NCBI RefSeq assembly: GCF_023716485.1
Contig: NZ_CP092418.1
Location: 1,471,001 to 1,535,000, forward strand
Source: Microbulbifer variabilis
GTDB taxonomy: Bacteria; Pseudomonadota; Gammaproteobacteria; Pseudomonadales; Cellvibrionaceae
Length of the DNA: 64,000 bases
Direction: 5' to 3'
Part shown: piece after piece, positions 7,929 through 15,369 of the stretch
Numbering within the stretch: position 1 is the stretch's first letter
Layout: every line of letters starts with the position of its first letter
Notes under the pieces: generated by a model
Seen by the model: only the letters and a program-made list of their open reading frames with translations
The model's database searches: none
Told to the model about the DNA's origin: nothing
Translations under genes and position numbers: made by a program

Positions 7929-8258
7929 ATGAGCATTTTATATTGGCTGGGCTTAGGTGGCTTGGCCGTTATTGCCTTCTACTTATTTAAGAAGTGGAAG
8001 GTGCGTTCGGTTGAGTGGAAGCCTGAGGAGGTTGCAAATCTCCTTGAGTCATGGATCAAGGATGATGTTGACTACAAACGCTGGGATTACTTTGAGGCCT
8101 GTGAGATTGCTAACCCAAAATTAGAAGTAATTCGGCAGCGAGCTATTAAAGCAATACACATAAATTCACCTTATATCGAAGTTTGTGGCCGGGATGAAGG
8201 TAAACTAAATGAAAAAGGCAAAGAACTATTTAAGGAGCTAAGAAAGCAATGCTTTTGA
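7929..8258 (+). CDS. Small protein with N-terminal membrane anchor, cassette gene
   Basis: The 109-residue protein has one hydrophobic segment at residues 3-20, then a charged soluble domain rich in Trp, Lys and Glu (KPEEVANLLESWIKDD, YFEACEIANPKLEVIRQRAIKAI). The C-terminal part looks helical and cytoplasmic. The family is not recognised. The ATG at 7929 lies about 11 bases after the attC core. Confidence 0.65.
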   Translation: MSILYWLGLGGLAVIAFYLFKKWKVRSVEWKPEEVANLLESWIKDDVDYKRWDYFEACEIANPKLEVIRQRAIKAIHINSPYIEVCGRDEGKLNEKGKELFKELRKQCF

Positions 8259-8280
8259 TTTATTATTGGCTATCCACAGT

Positions 8281-8378
8281 ACATAACAAGTTACCGTATC
8301 CGATCACCTACACCCTGGGCGTTTTGTGCTGTACGCTACGGTAGCACTTTCCGGTACCTGCTGAGCAAAACGTTATGC
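8281..8378 (+). other. attC site
   Basis: The outer boxes are ACATAAC and GTTATGC; CTACGGTAGC forms a small central palindrome. Confidence 0.8.
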
Positions 8379-8428
8379 GATCACGTTTTTTGAACCCTGA
8401 ATTTTTCTAGATATTTGAGAAAGAAAAT

Positions 8429-8791
8429 ATGGCAGACTACCCAGAAGCGCTCGACTATATGCTGGCGGCATGGAACGAGCCTGACTCTACCAAAGTGCGC
8501 GATCACCTTGAAAATGCCCTAAGTAACAATGTCCGGTTTGTTGATCCGTCCATTGATGTCTCTGGTATTGATGGATTTGAAAAAAATGTCCATGAAGTGA
8601 AATCAAAGCTTCCAGGTGCGGTTTACTCTCGAACTAGCGGAGTAGATTCTCAGCATGGGTTTCATCGCTACCATTGGGCTATACATCAGGAAGGCAAGTT
8701 ACTTATGGCTGGGTTTGATGTAACAGAAATAGATGGGCAAGGAAAAGTATCTTGTGTAATAGGTTTTTTTGGTGATATCCCTGATCGCTAG
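8429..8791 (+). CDS. SnoaL/NTF2-like domain protein, cassette gene
   Basis: The 120-residue protein fits the NTF2-like fold: an N-terminal helix with MLAAWNEPDSTKVRDHLENAL, FVDPSIDVSGIDGFEK near residue 37, a long helix up to LPG, then alternating strands with HRYHWAIHQEGK, GFDVTEIDGQGKVSCVIGFFG. SnoaL-like proteins include polyketide cyclases, isomerases and many proteins of unknown role that bind small hydrophobic molecules. The substrate here cannot be told. The start ATG follows GAGAAAG. Confidence 0.75.
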   Translation: MADYPEALDYMLAAWNEPDSTKVRDHLENALSNNVRFVDPSIDVSGIDGFEKNVHEVKSKLPGAVYSRTSGVDSQHGFHRYHWAIHQEGKLLMAGFDVTEIDGQGKVSCVIGFFGDIPDR

Positions 8792-8824
8792 TGGCAATGG
8801 TATTGTGTGCGGTAGTGGAAAGGC

Positions 8825-8953
8825 GCATAACGAGGCGTTGAACCAGGCGTAAGGGGTTTGAGGGGTTTTTTGATTTAAGTGCTAAAGTAATAACTTTATT
8901 GTGCTAACCGGCTTCGTACCAAAACACCCGCGCAAGTTGGCTTTACGTTAAGT
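8825..8953 (+). other. attC site, long
   Basis: The outer boxes are GCATAAC and GTTAAGT with about 130 bp between their outer ends. The centre is AT-rich and less clearly paired than in other sites. Confidence 0.65.
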
Positions 8954-8961
8954 GAATAGCT

Positions 8962-9351
8962 ATGAATCGATTTCTAATCACTCTTGTATGTCTGGTTGCT
9001 TCTAGTTTGGCGTTTGCTTGTACCGCTCCTAAAATGGGGTCTGAGTTTGATAAGCTCATTAAAGTAGAAAAGATTGCATCGAATACATTCCAGGCGACTA
9101 TTTCTATGAATGCTGAGGGCTTAAATTACGGAGCTGAAGCAACTATAGAATACTATCCGGAAAATTCTGAGCATAGGTTCGGTGAATATTCAAAAAGAGT
9201 TCATTTAAAAGAAAGAGGCACTGAGTATGTTTCTACTTTCGATCTTAAAAAGATTGAAGGGCATATTCCATTCTTACAAGTGTTTTGGTATCCAGAAATG
9301 TGTTGCCTGTGTGGTGCTTACGGTAAATCAAATGACCTTGCACTTGAGTGA
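8962..9351 (+). CDS. Secreted or periplasmic protein, cassette gene
   Basis: The 129-residue protein starts with a typical signal peptide (MNRFLITLVCLVASSLAFACT). A Cys near residue 20 directly follows SLAFA; it could be a lipoprotein cysteine or the second residue after an Ala-X-Ala cleavage. The mature part is beta-rich with a late Cys-Cys-Leu-Cys cluster (PEMCCLCGAYG) that may form disulfides or bind metal. The family is not recognised. Confidence 0.7.
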   Translation: MNRFLITLVCLVASSLAFACTAPKMGSEFDKLIKVEKIASNTFQATISMNAEGLNYGAEATIEYYPENSEHRFGEYSKRVHLKERGTEYVSTFDLKKIEGHIPFLQVFWYPEMCCLCGAYGKSNDLALE

Positions 9352-9354
9352 ACC

Positions 9355-9425
9355 ACTTAACAATGCATGTTGTCGGACTGGTTTTCTGTTCCACTCTAAA
9401 CTAGCCATAAAGCGTGGTGTTAGTT
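9355..9425 (+). other. attC site, short
   Basis: The outer boxes are ACTTAAC and GTTAGTT, 71 bp in total, among the shortest sites of the array. Confidence 0.65.
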
Positions 9426-9470
9426 TTTTGCCGTCGTTTGGTATCACATTAAAATTAAGGGAAATTAAGA

Positions 9471-9605
9471 GTGTTACATTGGATTAAAATTGAACATTCG
9501 GGTGTGGATTCGTTCTTAGAGATGCCTCGCAGGCTTTATTATGAGCTTTATGTGAGATCTTTTAATTCGGCTCAAGGATTAAGACTCACTATTAATGGCA
9601 AATAA
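9471..9605 (+). CDS. Possible 44-residue cassette protein
   Basis: A GTG at 9471 is preceded by AAGGG at a suitable distance and opens a frame of 44 codons (HWIKIEHSGVDSF ... RLTINGK) to a TAA at 9603. It lies in a cassette that otherwise has only a broken frame. The product is soluble and not recognised; it may be the surviving start of a longer gene. Its end overlaps the ATG of the broken frame at 9595. Confidence 0.35.
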   Translation: MLHWIKIEHSGVDSFLEMPRRLYYELYVRSFNSAQGLRLTINGK

Positions 9606-9837
9606 GGAAAGCCAGTTCTTTAGCTTTTGTCGAAGAGGCCATTCGTCATGGGTTGTGTTTGCGACTGTAATTTTGGAATATATTGTGGGGAGTGTTATTG
9701 CCTAAGTCTTCCATATTTATTAACTACTTGTGCTTCTCGCATTCATATTATGGAGTGCAGTTAATTTTTCAAGGTTTATGGCTCGGCAAATGGAAATTCT
9801 CAGAAGGTATCTTCCGTGGGTAAAATATAACACATAG
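9595..9837 (+). pseudogene. Degraded small membrane protein gene, cassette
   Basis: From the ATG at 9595 one frame reads MANKESQFFSFCRRGHSSW followed by a hydrophobic segment, then meets TAA at 9703 and TAA at 9721, and continues in the same frame with a second hydrophobic segment (LLVLLAFILWSAVNF) and a basic amphipathic tail ending at TAG 9835, exactly where cassette genes normally stop relative to attC. The regular two-helix pattern across the stops suggests a recently inactivated gene. An alternative Cys-rich frame at 9648-9764 is less convincing. Confidence 0.45.
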
Positions 9838-9921
9838 CAATCCGCAGCAATCGCTCCCTTTGGTTGCTGGGACAGCCAAAACACTGCGTTTATTTGTTCG
9901 TCCCTTTGCGGGGCGTTAAGT
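9832..9921 (+). other. attC site with mutated left core
   Basis: The left box reads ACATAGC where ACATAAC is expected; the right core GTTAAGT is intact. The centre is closely similar to the site at 2868-2957. Confidence 0.7.
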
Positions 9922-9937
9922 GATACAAGGAGAGTAA

Positions 9938-10180
9938 ATGAAATCATTCACAATAAATTTTTTTGGTCTAGTTGGAGCTTGGTACATGATAGATCTAACT
10001 TCCGAAACTTTGCTTAATTCAGTCTTCGCTCCGTTAGTATTTACGGGCTTCCTAATTTCTAGTGTACTGTGGTTTATAGTGAAGTTTGGAGTAACTCAGG
10101 GCTCTAGCTCGGACGGTCACTTTAGCAGTGGTGATTCTGGAGGTTTTGGAGATGGAGGGGGTGGTGATGGTGGGTGTTAA
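9938..10180 (+). CDS. Small membrane protein with Gly-rich tail, cassette gene
   Basis: The 80-residue protein has two hydrophobic segments (about residues 5-19 and 27-50), then a Ser/Asp/Gly tail that becomes almost pure Gly-Asp and ends with Cys. Such tails are seen on several unrelated bacterial membrane proteins and have no set function. The start is supported by AAGGAG seven bases upstream. The family is not recognised. Confidence 0.65.
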   Translation: MKSFTINFFGLVGAWYMIDLTSETLLNSVFAPLVFTGFLISSVLWFIVKFGVTQGSSSDGHFSSGDSGGFGDGGGGDGGC

Positions 10181-10183
10181 ATC

Positions 10184-10265
10184 AGTTAACGAGGGCATGT
10201 TGTTCGCCGCTATCGCAGGCGAACGGCTTATGCTTCGCTTCACCCACCGCATGTGAATGTTATGT
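10184..10265 (+). other. attC site
   Basis: The outer boxes are AGTTAAC and GTTATGT; GTTCGCC and GGCGAAC pair in the centre. Confidence 0.75.
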
Positions 10266-10292
10266 GGCAAGCTGCAAACGAAAGGTTGAGAG

Positions 10293-10760
10293 ATGGAATT
10301 ACAACTGCTAGCCGAGAATAAACAAGCGCTACCAATTGTTGCGGAGTGGTATTTTACGGAATGGGGTTACCTAAGGGAAAGCAATAGCCTGGCTAAAACT
10401 CGAGAATCGCTTTCTGACTACCTAAACACCGATAAAATACCACTTCTCGTTATAGCAGTTGATTCAGGAGAAATCTTGGGTGCGGCACAGTTGAAATATT
10501 GTGAAATGACTATTTACCCAGAAAAGGAACATTGGCTCGGTGGTGTGTATGTTTCCAAGTCCCATCGCGGAAAGAAAATCGCAGAAGCAATCATTGACAG
10601 AATCATCTCACTAGCAGAACAGCTTGGTGTGTCGAAGCTCTATCTCCAAACGGAGCATCTAGACGGCGGTCTTTATAGTTGTTTGGGTTGGAATCCAATA
10701 GAAAAAGTTACTTATTGCGGCTTAGAAGTCCTTGTAATGGAGAGAGAGCTCACCGTATAA
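10293..10760 (+). CDS. GNAT-family N-acetyltransferase, cassette gene
   Basis: The 155-residue protein has the GNAT layout: a helix-rich N terminus, strands around residues 50-70 (LLVIAVDSGEILGAAQL), the acetyl-CoA binding motif A with GGVYVSKSHRGKKIAEAI near residues 89-106, a helix, and motif B with SKLYLQTEHLDGGLYSCLGW. The substrate is unknown; cassette-borne GNAT proteins include aminoglycoside acetyltransferases but nothing here is diagnostic of that. The ATG follows an AAAGG-rich leader. Confidence 0.85.
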   Translation: MELQLLAENKQALPIVAEWYFTEWGYLRESNSLAKTRESLSDYLNTDKIPLLVIAVDSGEILGAAQLKYCEMTIYPEKEHWLGGVYVSKSHRGKKIAEAIIDRIISLAEQLGVSKLYLQTEHLDGGLYSCLGWNPIEKVTYCGLEVLVMERELTV

Positions 10761-10833
10761 CAAGGCAATGAATCAGATATTTTGAAGTATGCTTCCGCTG
10801 CGCTATAGCGCGTATTTAGAATGCCGGTTATAG
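10755..10833 (+). other. attC site
   Basis: The outer boxes are GTATAAC (over the stop codon) and GTTATAG. GCGCTATAGCGC is a central palindrome. Confidence 0.7.
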
Positions 10834-11144
10834 TGGCGGTCAATTTTTGGAAGGATTGTAGTTGCTGCAAGCTTCAATCTCTACCTGAGTACATTTTCCC
10901 AGAGAGTTTTCCTTCAAACTGCTAGTGCAGTTTCATTCAAGTGCCTTTCTTTTAAATCAATAAGTCCTACAAGCCTGATGCTCCATTGTGGAGTGCTAAT
11001 CAGATAGTTAACTGGTAAGGAAAATATGCTATTTTAACCTCCAAATTTACCAGGCTGTAGTCAGTCAAAAATGGTTGGCAGGGAGCCAGTTGGTTGATCA
11101 GCCCGCTTTGACCGTAAATGGTCTGGCTGCTCCTGTTGGCAATG
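10828..11144 (+). repeat. Gene-less cassette, copy D of four (most diverged)
   Basis: This 317-bp copy has many substitutions and has lost the left half of its attC. The AAACTG/CAGTTT hairpin is intact with a different loop (CTAGTG, which adds a base pair). The second hairpin reads GTCAGTC/GGTTGGC: C-to-T changes in both arms leave all seven positions able to pair through G-U wobbles. No reading frame survives. Confidence 0.75.
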
Positions 11145-11196
11145 TTAATTGGCTATGTGGCTGATAGAGCCAAAGAAAGTTTAGGAATGTGAATGC

Positions 11197-11712
11197 ATGG
11201 ATAATGTGAAGTGGTACAAAAAACCTGAGATGGTTGTTGCTTTCTCAGCTCTATTAATTAGTTTCGTTACGGCTATAGTTAGCATGTATTCTGCTTATGT
11301 AGATCGTGCTTATGCTCGAGCTTCTGTTTGGCCAAGGTTGGAAATACATCGTAATTTAAACACCACACATTTTGAATATAGTGTAACGAATAGTGGGAAT
11401 GGTCCTGCTGTAATTAAGTATGGGATAGTTCAATACAAATCTGAGCCTATCAAACTTTGGAATGACATTCCAAATTTACCTAGTATTACTCAATCCCACA
11501 TTAGTAATAGAATACTGTCGCCACAAAATACGGTTAAGCCATTATCCTATACAGGGAAAGAATCAGATAAACTTGGCGAAACCGATAAATTTATAGGTAT
11601 AGAGCTCTGTTATTGTTCAATCTATGAAGAGTGTTGGCTTATTGACAAACTTAATGAGCCCAAATCTGTTAATGGTTGCTTGGTTGACAAAACAATAGCT
11701 TTCTCGGAATAA
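11197..11712 (+). CDS. Membrane-anchored protein, last gene of the array
   Basis: The 171-residue protein has one N-terminal transmembrane segment (about residues 11-33, with ALLISFVTAIVSMYSAYV) and then a mainly beta soluble part with five Cys, of which CYCSIYEEC forms a cluster. Proteins with this layout are frequent as hypothetical proteins near mobile DNA; I do not recognise a family. It is followed by a degenerate attC and preceded by copy D, whose attC is broken, so the gene is probably no longer mobile. Confidence 0.65.
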   Translation: MDNVKWYKKPEMVVAFSALLISFVTAIVSMYSAYVDRAYARASVWPRLEIHRNLNTTHFEYSVTNSGNGPAVIKYGIVQYKSEPIKLWNDIPNLPSITQSHISNRILSPQNTVKPLSYTGKESDKLGETDKFIGIELCYCSIYEECWLIDKLNEPKSVNGCLVDKTIAFSE

Positions 11713-11718
11713 GAAAAT

Positions 11719-11817
11719 TCTTAACAGCATCAATCGTGATTCCAATCTCGGCGACTTTATTGTAAAGGGTACAATAAAGTCGCCAAAATTATGCCACAAA
11801 CTATATTGACGCTATAA
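11719..11817 (+). other. Degenerate last attC site with a perfect 15-bp hairpin
   Basis: The left box is TCTTAAC and the right core reads GCTATAA, with C in place of the second base of GTT. The arms CTTAACAGCATCAAT and ATTGACGCTATAAG still pair. The centre (11750-11784) is a perfect 15-bp stem, GGCGACTTTATTGTA with its complement, around the loop AAGGG. It marks the right end of the array. Confidence 0.65.
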
Positions 11818-12132
11818 GCTAAGAAATTACTGACACCGTTTTTAGTGGTTGTTTATTTCTTAGTTTTTAGGCTGGTATTTCCAATGTCTAGAGGGAAGGT
11901 GACCAAAGAGCAGTCCGGTGAGGTATTTTTATCAGGCAAGCGGTTGACATTGAGTGATGCTTAAATCAAGATGATTAAATGAATACAATTTCAACGCAAC
12001 CAACTACTCGAATTATTCTTATCATTCCATAAGAATGGTGGGATTGTTGATGTGTTGCTAATTTATCAAACCCGCCAAGAGGCGGGTTTTTTGTTTCTGC
12101 CTTTGGGGGTTGCACTAGATGAAGGAGCTGGA
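11818..12132 (+). other. Intergenic stretch after the array
   Basis: No convincing gene is seen. A 26-codon frame at 11884-11964 (starting MSRGKVTKEQSGEVFLSG) could be a gene fragment. A rho-independent terminator lies at 12068-12092. The remainder is AT-rich. Confidence 0.5.
12068..12092 (+). terminator. Rho-independent terminator
   Basis: AAACCCGCC and GGCGGGTTT pair around the loop AAGA, followed by a run of six T. It may end transcripts running out of the cassette array and insulate the next gene. Confidence 0.8.
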
Positions 12133-12654
12133 ATGAAAAAAATAGCAATCTTTGGCAAGCCAGCTAATGGGAAATCTACTTTAGGTAAAAAGCTAGCGTC
12201 AGTAACGGGTATAAAATTGTATGCTTTAGATTCCATTTTATATCAGCAGAGTGGTCAAGAGGTAGATCTTCATAGCTATGAAGAGACTCACTGGAGCATT
12301 CTCGCTTCCGAAGAGTGGATTATTGAAGGCTTTGGGCCAATAAGCTCATTGGATTCTTTTAATATGCGTTTAGACGAAGCCGATACGCTTATTTATATAG
12401 ATTTACCTTACTTTGTTACCTATTGGTTGGTGACGAAGCGGCTCTTTACAGGAATGTTTAAGAAACCAGAAGGCTGGCCTAAAGGGAGTTCCATTTTAAA
12501 GGGAACGCTTGAGAGCTATAAAATATTAAAGTTCTGCCCAAAATTTTGGAATGATAGATTTTTACAAAGGTTGAAAAAGCTATCGGCAAATAAAAAGTTG
12601 TATGTTATTCGATCGATTTCTGAGTTAAATAGCTTCGTTGAGAAAAATGTGTAA
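12133..12654 (+). CDS. P-loop kinase-like protein (adenylate kinase / FlaR-like)
   Basis: The 173-residue protein starts with a Walker A motif (FGKPANGKST at residues 6-15) followed by KLASVTGIKLYALDSILY, the pattern of small P-loop kinases annotated as topology modulation protein or adenylate-kinase-like. EEWIIEGFG near residue 57 and DTLIYIDLP near residue 85 fit the same fold. The substrate is unknown. The ATG at 12133 has GGAG at a suitable distance; a longer frame upstream would begin in the terminator and is rejected. Confidence 0.75.
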   Translation: MKKIAIFGKPANGKSTLGKKLASVTGIKLYALDSILYQQSGQEVDLHSYEETHWSILASEEWIIEGFGPISSLDSFNMRLDEADTLIYIDLPYFVTYWLVTKRLFTGMFKKPEGWPKGSSILKGTLESYKILKFCPKFWNDRFLQRLKKLSANKKLYVIRSISELNSFVEKNV

Positions 12655-13034
12655 TAAATCACATTTAGTAATGTGGTACAAAAAATTCTATATCCGGATT
12701 TTCTGAAAGTGTCGATTTTTTTTCCTTCAGTAAGCTTCTGGTTGAGTTTGAAGCGACATCTGTGGGTAAGTCTGAGGTGGTCAGTAGGAATATTCATTTA
12801 TCAGTTTTCAAATTTTAAAGTGATGAAACTTATAAAATTAATGAAAACGATTGCTTGGATTTTCTGAGTCTTAACTTATGTTTTATAAATGTTGATTTAA
12901 CTAGCCCTTTTTTCATGTGATTTCTATATAATTCCAGATAGAGTATACATTGTATTTATAGTACGCTTAATGCAGAATTGTCTGTTACATGTTTATTTCG
13001 GATGTTTTGGAATCACAACTAAAGGTATGTATTC
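12655..13034. other. Intergenic region without a recognised gene
   Basis: This 380-bp AT-rich stretch has no frame with coding character. A six-base stem CACATT/AATGTG lies at 12660-12675 just after the upstream gene. Confidence 0.5.
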
Positions 13035-13406
13035 ATGATAAAGATCAGGAAGCCAAATTTACAGTTAATTTATGTTTCGGATATACAGCACTCTGCTGAA
13101 TACTATCAGAATTTATTTAATTTTGAACCCTACTTTGTAAGCCCTAGATATGTAGTTTTTAAGGTTGATGGGGTTGCGGATTTTGCTATTTGGTCAGGTG
13201 GCGAGTCTCCAGAGCATGAGTCACCAAGATTTGCAGAGATTGGTATTAATCTTGAGACTGATACCGAAGTGAAAGAGCTTTATAAAGAGTGGAAGGCTGA
13301 TGCTGGGATAAATATATATAAAGACTTATATACAGATGTCTTTGGCGAGACCTTCTTGGTTAAGGATCCTGATGGTCATGTTATCCGTGTATCTTCTGCG
13401 GACTAA
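13035..13406 (+). CDS. VOC family protein (glyoxalase/bleomycin-resistance fold)
   Basis: The 123-residue protein has two beta-alpha-beta-beta-beta halves: LQLIYVSDIQHSAEYYQNLF with YVVFKVDGVADFAIW in the first, and FAEIGINLETDTEVKELYKEW with FGETFLVKDPDGHVIRVSS in the second. This is the vicinal oxygen chelate fold, used by glyoxalases, dioxygenases and binding proteins for antibiotics. The usual metal ligands (an early His or Gln, a late Glu) are not clearly kept, so the activity cannot be assigned. Confidence 0.8.
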   Translation: MIKIRKPNLQLIYVSDIQHSAEYYQNLFNFEPYFVSPRYVVFKVDGVADFAIWSGGESPEHESPRFAEIGINLETDTEVKELYKEWKADAGINIYKDLYTDVFGETFLVKDPDGHVIRVSSAD

Positions 13407-13576
13407 ATGCTACTTTTTGTGGGGTTAATGTGAACTCAATACACTGTCCATATATGTGAAAGATTTACCTGCGCTTTTATTGTCCGTGTGATTTTTTCGA
13501 ATGTATATTGGGGTTTATTGTGGTGCGCTAAGGGCCAGTCAATATGCTGCTTTTGAATACATAGGTGGAGAAATTT

Positions 13577-13915
13577 ATGCTTCAAGTATTGATATCGGCA
13601 GGTGTGGTTTTTATCTTGTTAAAGTTCCTTGAGCGGGGTAAAAATCGAGGGTTGGATGGGTTTGCATCTATAGCTTTTGTTCTTGTGCCAGCACTGCTGA
13701 TCTTATTGGCCAATATTGGAGCTGGAATAATTGGAGTTGACAAGCGTTTTTTGGTTCCGCTAGCGCTTTTGTATTTTATCGTGCCCTTGTTTATGTTGCG
13801 TCTGCAGTTTGATTTATCTTGGGGGCGGTCATTTTTATATGGCCTTTTCGTTTTCTTGGTTGTGCTAGTTGTTGATAGTTTATTTTATCTGATGATCGGT
13901 TTTATTCGTAGATGA
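13577..13915 (+). CDS. Four-helix membrane protein
   Basis: The 112-residue protein is almost entirely hydrophobic, with segments at about residues 3-16, 29-50, 56-73 and 84-108. The ATG at 13577 is preceded by GGTGGAG; a GTG twelve bases earlier is a weaker choice. The family is not recognised. It stands alone with loose spacing to both neighbours. Confidence 0.65.
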   Translation: MLQVLISAGVVFILLKFLERGKNRGLDGFASIAFVLVPALLILLANIGAGIIGVDKRFLVPLALLYFIVPLFMLRLQFDLSWGRSFLYGLFVFLVVLVVDSLFYLMIGFIRR

Positions 13916-14099
13916 TAGTTTTTCATTGGTTTCTATTCTTATTTGAGGTGTTATTTATTTAAGTGAATATGCAGAGTAATCATTATTAGGCTAAGGAAGA
14001 CTTTTTCTGCCGCTATGCTCCACCTGTGTGATCCTACTTGTTTTATCGTAGGTACTGTGTTTAGTATTGGTCGATGAGTTTTAATTGTTGGTAGAAATT

Positions 14100-14843
14100 A
14101 TGTTGCAGAAGTTAAAGGCCTCTCTGGGAATTGGTGCGGCTAAGGTTGATACGGTACTGGAAAGCGCGAGTGTATTTCAGGGAGGGCTAATCACGGGGAA
14201 TGTCCATGTTCAGGGGGGTGATATTGAACAGGCGATTGAAGCTATTAACTTAAAGCTTTGTACCGAAGTGAAAGTTGAAAATGACAATGGTACTAGCCAT
14301 GTCAACATGATTTTGAGCGCTGTAAGAATTATGGAGCCATTTACCATTGGTGCTGGTGAGGGTAGAGAGATTCCCTTTGAATTCAAACTAAACGATGAGA
14401 CACCCATCACTGCATTGGTGGCTCGAAAGAATCAATGCCGGGTTTGGTTAGAAACGGCACTGGATATTGATTTTGCCATTGACCCTAAGGATCGAGATTA
14501 CCTGGAAATAAAGCCCTTGCCGGTGGTGCAGTCTATTATTGCAATGATTGAGAGCGAAGGCTTTGATTTGGTGAAGACAGATGTTGAAAAGGGCTATTTG
14601 AATGGGGGCGCTTTCTCTTCTAAATCTGGGTGCTACCAAGAAATTGAATTTAAGGGTGGTGGCTTCTTCGGGGCGAAGGAAATAGAGCTTTCATTTATTT
14701 TGGATGGTGAAATGGTGCATTGCCTGGCTGAGATTGACCGTAGGTTTGGCGGGAGCGGTGATGAATATCGGTCTTTCTGCCTCGGTATCAATGCTGGTGA
14801 TAATGAGGTTCAAACTGCGGTTGAAGCAATTCTCTCCCGCTGA
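14100..14843 (+). CDS. Spo0M-like (sporulation-control) arrestin-fold protein
   Basis: The 247-residue protein begins LQKLKASLGIGAAKVDTVLE and continues with GLITGNVHVQGGDIEQAIEAINL, the hallmark of the Spo0M family first described in Bacillus. Residues 70-130 carry the second strand set (FTIGAGEGREIPFEF, WLETALDIDFAIDPKDRDYLEI). Spo0M has an arrestin-like beta-sandwich and also occurs in non-sporulating bacteria, where the role is unclear. The ATG at 14100 matches the family start better than a TTG five codons upstream. Confidence 0.85.
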   Translation: MLQKLKASLGIGAAKVDTVLESASVFQGGLITGNVHVQGGDIEQAIEAINLKLCTEVKVENDNGTSHVNMILSAVRIMEPFTIGAGEGREIPFEFKLNDETPITALVARKNQCRVWLETALDIDFAIDPKDRDYLEIKPLPVVQSIIAMIESEGFDLVKTDVEKGYLNGGAFSSKSGCYQEIEFKGGGFFGAKEIELSFILDGEMVHCLAEIDRRFGGSGDEYRSFCLGINAGDNEVQTAVEAILSR

Positions 14844-14989
14844 CCTCGATTGTTATGTAACTTTCGGGCGATAGCCTCAGATGATCAACAATAAACAAAA
14901 TGTTGCCGGGTAATAGCCCGGCTATATTTTGATTCGCTGCTCCTAAAAACAATATCTTACGTCAATTACCCTAAACAGGAGTGATTGTA

Positions 14990-15358
14990 GTGATTTCACA
15001 TATTTCACTTGGTACCAATAATCTGGAGCAGACTCGCAGTTTTTATGGCCGGTTAATTAGCTTACTTAGGGGTAAGGAGATTTATGCGTCTCGTACAGTG
15101 GTCTTTTGGGAATTTCTCAACTCCTCTACGAAACTCGCGCTCACTGTGCCGTTCAATAATGAATCTGCCAACTTTGGTAATGGCACTATGGTTGCTCTTA
15201 AAGCCGAAAATAAAAAGGAGGTTGATCGGATTTATTTTATGGCTCTTAGCTTGGGTGCTGTTAGCGAAGGTGAACCTGGCCATAGAGACCCTGGAGCCTT
15301 CTATGGGGCTTATTTCCGCGATCTGGATGGAAATAAGATAGCGATCTTTTCCCGCTGA
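14990..15358 (+). CDS. VOC family protein
   Basis: The 122-residue protein starts ISHISLGTNNLEQTRSFYGRL, the first beta-alpha unit of the vicinal oxygen chelate fold, and ends YFRDLDGNKIAIFSR, the matching last strand. The HRDPGAFYGAYF segment is typical of the PhnB/glyoxalase-like group. His at residue 4 and the C-terminal region may bind metal. I choose the GTG at 14990 because AGGAG lies eight bases upstream; a GTG at 14981 directly touches that AGGAG. Confidence 0.8.
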   Translation: MISHISLGTNNLEQTRSFYGRLISLLRGKEIYASRTVVFWEFLNSSTKLALTVPFNNESANFGNGTMVALKAENKKEVDRIYFMALSLGAVSEGEPGHRDPGAFYGAYFRDLDGNKIAIFSR

Positions 15359-15369
15359 TGCCCTTCAGC

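Noticed and set aside
11750..11784. Hairpin read as a simple rho-independent terminator
   Set aside because: It is AT-rich, has no T run after it and lies in the centre of paired attC arms.
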